Positions 31,702 through 34,583 of a stretch of 34,583 nt of DNA are shown here, piece by piece. Under the pieces are notes generated by a model. That model was not told the DNA's origin, searched no databases, and was given only the letters and a program-made list of their open reading frames with translations. Position 1 is the first letter of the stretch, and every line of letters begins with the position of its first letter. This DNA is from Darksidea phi. Its lineage: Eukaryota; Ascomycota; Dothideomycetes; Pleosporales; Lentitheciaceae. The translations under genes were made by a program, and so were the position numbers. The stretch lies in the NCBI GenBank assembly GCA_030770425.1, contig JASJFT010000331.1, forward strand, positions 1-34,583, written 5' to 3'.

Positions 31702-32822
31702 CCACAGTTTAGTGGGAATTGGATTAGCATTTGGCTTCGCAGGCGTCTCAGTACGATCATCTTATTTGCATCACGATGAGGCTCTTGGTTACACCAACTG
31801 GCGCACATGGACGGTGTTCCTGCGTGTATACTATAGCGCCGGGGGGTGGTATATAGCGTCGCTTTGACGGCATCAACCCGGGATTTCATGCGCTCGGACA
31901 CCACATTACTTTGACGACGACACAATTCAACGACGTTACGAACTCACATGCTCGTTTTCTCCTCGTCGCACATGCCACACTCGCTCTCCTCCATTTGGTG
32001 TTTGCGACGACAGCAACCTTCGAGAAAGAGGTGCCTGCAAAAGAATCTTCCAACATACACGGTCGCGTTTCTCTAACAGTACGTACCTGAAAACTGCAAA
32101 CCTCACATGCATGCAGGCACCTATCACAAATCACAAACGACATCGACATTGCGCATTGCATATCGCAGCGTACACGCATACCCGCTGTACGCCGTATCAC
32201 CCGAGATCTTCACCTCATGCCAGATTGTCTGTGGAAGACGCAGCGCTCGCGCGGATTTTTTGGAGCGCAGGGCAATGAATCGAGCGGAGTAGACGGCGCT
32301 GCAGGTGTCAAGTCGGTGGGCGCCGTCTTGACAGACTAGCCTTTCTTTGATGGTCGTTGACTTACTCGCTTGGGGTTTTATAGTGGCGAAGCTAGCGAGT
32401 CAACGGTTGGATTGGGTTAACCCCCGATTTCTCCCTGCCACACTCACGCAAAGCTCTCCACAGGGGGTTTGGGCTGGGCCTAGGCGGTAGAGGGGTACAT
32501 GTATGTGGGTACTCTACACCAGTCACACGTCGTACCACGCAAAGAAACACGCACACATCACGAAATGCCTCAGGAAAATTTTCGCTGCCTAATGTTTCAA
32601 CGCAACCGCTTCTCAATTTCATTTTATGCGCCACACACTCCCCCGCAGGCAGGAGGGGCATGTGTAAGCGACGCTAGTTGGCAGGGATCCCCTTTCTCCA
32701 CCCGCATGCGGCACCTTGAAACTATATCAAACGCGATATACCCCCCCAATAAATGCCACCTCGCCCGGCCAGCGGCGACTCGGCCGGGTGCGGGACGCGT
32801 TGGGAAGGTGGGCGGGATGGGC
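31702..32822. other. Intergenic between convergent J-protein and chitinase genes
   Basis: 1.1 kb of 3' flanks. Frames of 60-120 codons on both strands have no motifs and no splice extension. A short GC-rich inverted pair (GGCGCCGTC near 32292 as GACGGCGCTG, and GGGCGCCGTCTTG near 32318) could form a hairpin. No RNA gene recognised. Confidence 0.45.
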
Positions 32823-34344
32823 TTAGTTGGTCGGGAAGCCCGTTTTCAGATTCTCGTATTGTGAGTCGGGGTAGTGGAGCCAGTTTGGTTTGTGTTCGAG
32901 GTGGTCGAGTTCTTTGGCGACCTGTGAGGCAGGTTAGTTTGCGGATTTGGAATGTGTTTGATTGTGTGCAAGGGAAATGTTTCGTGCGAGGGGAAGATGT
33001 GGGTGGAAAGAGTAGAATGGGGAAATGGCCTCGAGGGGCCGAGATACGCACGTTGGTCACGATGCTGCCGCTACCTTGCTTATCGCCAGAAAGCTCCCAC
33101 CACATCGCTCCGCCGAGGTTCTTCTGCTTGATGTACTCCGCTTTGCGCTTCGCCATATCAAGCGTGTCATAAGTGACCAGCGTTTTGGTGTTATTGTCGT
33201 ATGAGTACGTAGCACCAGCTTCCTTGTCGAAGTGCTCTTGAGCGCCGGGCTGAGGGAGAGCCTTGTAGTCCCAGACACCAGCTTCCCAAGAGCCTTGACC
33301 GACGCCCTGAAACGGCTGTCCAATACCCGTGGTGTTCGTAAAGGCGCGGCCGTACAATGGCATGCCTAGGACGATCTTGTTTGCGGGAACGCCTTGGCTC
33401 ATATACACGTCGATGACGGAGTGAGAGTTGAAGGGCGTGCATGAGGGGCAAGAAGCTGAGTGGAAGAGATTGGACTGATGACCGGCGTTCTTGTCCCAGC
33501 TGCCAGTGTAATCGTAGGCCTGTAGACGGTCAGTGTTGGCCTCACTGCGCTGATTCATGTAGACTCACCATCAGATTGATGAAATCGAGGACCTGGGCTA
33601 AAGCGCCTAGAGGCATGTTCTTGTAGTTTGCCTCTCCAGCTGGGGCCGCGATGGAGAGTACGAAGTGCGGTCTCGAACCGTCGTGGCTCTCGCCAGCGAG
33701 CTTGTCAGCATAAGCGTCCATCGCCGAGCGGATTTCTTGAAGGAGTAGCAGCAGATGCTGACCCTGTTCGGGGCTATTCGGATACTCCCAGTCGATATCG
33801 ATGCCATCGAAGCCAAGGTCCTTGATCAGCTTAACACAGCTGTCAGCAAACACCTTGCGGCCGTGAGGCGTCGATGCAGGCGTATCGAAGTGCTTCTGCT
33901 CGTGGGCATACGTCCATCCGCCTATAGAAAGGAGGACTTTTAAGTTACGATTCTTCCTCTTGAGGAGGTTGAGCTGCTTTAGGTTGCCGTAGAGGTTGTT
34001 TCCCTGGTCGTTCCACGAGTCGCCTTCGTAGTGGATCTGTATGTCGGACCACTGGTCGGTTAGAACGACTTCGCCATCCGGACGGTTGTCGCCGAAGGAG
34101 TAGAGGACATGCGTTAGTTTATCGGCAGGTATTGCTTGGGGGAAGTATTTCCGTCCATATATGCCCTGTCGTAAGTTAGATTGGTGCTTCTTGCGAGACA
34201 CAGTTCTAGGACGATGGCTTGGGCACACTTTTGCTGGTTGGGCTTGGTAAAGTGCATTCAAACGTATGTCGGGCTACTGTGTATGGTATAGCGTACCCAG
34301 TTGACGAAGTAAGCAACGGTACGGAATCCTTCGCTTCCACCCAT
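32823..34344 (-). CDS. GH18 chitinase, cytosolic ChiB-type, 403 aa
   Basis: Four exons: 34344-34297, 34165-33569, 33519-33052 and 32921-32823. All introns are phase 0 (131, 49 and 130 nt), and the total is 404 codons. The start MGGSEGFRTVAYFVNWGIYG has no signal peptide, as in Aspergillus ChiB-like subgroup A chitinases used in autolysis and wall recycling. Substrate-groove and catalytic motifs are intact: LLSIGGWTY (SIGG at 96-99), FDGIDIDWEYP with Asp136, Asp139, Asp141 and the proton donor Glu143, then INLMAYDYTGSWD and GGAMWWELSGDK. The last exon gives the family ending KPNWLHYPDSQYENLKTGFP. The protein hydrolyses chitin by substrate-assisted catalysis through Glu143 (family knowledge). 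Length is normal for the subgroup. Confidence 0.96.
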
Positions 34345-34583
34345 TTTATTTGTTGTATAATCTGTTGGTAGTGGGACTACTAAGGGTTGTAAGAGTTGAG
34401 GACGATGAGTTGGACTCTAGTATGCAGAAAGAATGTGAGCGCCATGTGATAGGGTAGTCAAACCGGGGGGGGGGGGGCATGGTTACGCTAGAGCTGCCAA
34501 CCGGCGGCGGATAGAGGGGACCGGGAGCACGCGGTCCCCCAAGTAAACTTTCGGGGGTAGGGTGGTGTGGGGGGTTGTCGCCG
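34345..34583. promoter_or_regulatory. Upstream flank of the chitinase gene with poly-G run and hairpin
   Basis: About 240 bp upstream of the chitinase start. It contains a run of 13-14 G near 34466-34480. Further out is a GC-rich inverted repeat, GGGGACCG (34516-34523) against CGGTCCCC (34532-34539), with an 8-nt loop. Whether either affects the chitinase promoter is unknown. The poly-G tract may also be length-variable or an assembly edge effect. Confidence 0.5.

Noticed and set aside
1..34583. tRNA, rRNA or other structured RNA genes
   Set aside because: B-box-like GTTCGA strings (for example near 5630, 15276 and 19720) lack a matching A box and cloverleaf arms or lie inside coding exons. 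No rRNA-like sequence was seen.

Overview
The window reads as nuclear DNA of a filamentous ascomycete fungus, most like Dothideomycetes (class is inference). Most genes are split by short GT-AG introns (about 47-190 nt), several with recognisable CTAAC-type branch sites. Neighbours alternate strand, without operons. The proteins are typical fungal ones: a fungal cytosolic-type GH18 chitinase, a GAF hybrid histidine kinase, a NACHT-ankyrin STAND gene and short F-box-like/2EXR proteins. Two segments show CAG/CAA-to-TAG/TAA decay of the kind left by repeat-induced point mutation (RIP).

Layout. 1-1054: satellite-like DNA (a 23-bp and a ~55-bp tandem repeat, a perfect 34-nt palindrome) next to the last two exons of a gene whose 5' part is missing. 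1361-2029: a small predicted secreted protein. 2030-4774: gene-poor, with one well-formed MITE at 3066-3301 (33-bp inverted repeats, TA duplication). 4775-21447: conserved housekeeping block. It holds an F-box-like/2EXR protein, CCT7 (TCP-1 eta), an FBXO9/Pof7-type F-box protein, an Mtm1/SLC25A39-40-type mitochondrial carrier, an ELYS-like nuclear pore assembly protein, eIF2A and a hybrid histidine kinase. Three pairs in this block are divergent and share 0.47-0.58 kb upstream regions. 21448-28709: accessory, decaying region with a small unknown two-exon gene, a 35-bp tandem repeat, a heavily mutated gag-like reading frame, and a NACHT-ankyrin (NLR-like) pseudogene with five nonsense codons and one frameshift. 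28710-34344: conserved genes again, namely an unknown 389-aa protein, a Jid1-like membrane J-protein and a cytosolic-type GH18 chitinase. 34345-34583: promoter of the chitinase, a poly-G run and a GC-rich hairpin.

The conserved genes do not form one pathway. They cover protein folding (CCT7, J-protein), protein turnover (F-box), translation (eIF2A), nuclear pore assembly, mitochondrial transport, two-component signalling and cell-wall turnover. The most unusual material is the 23.0-27.7 kb block. There a mobile-element-like relic abuts an innate-immunity-type gene, and both have lost their frames almost only through C-to-T changes on their own coding strands. All spliced models were assembled by eye from splice signals and checked for phase. 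No database search was possible.
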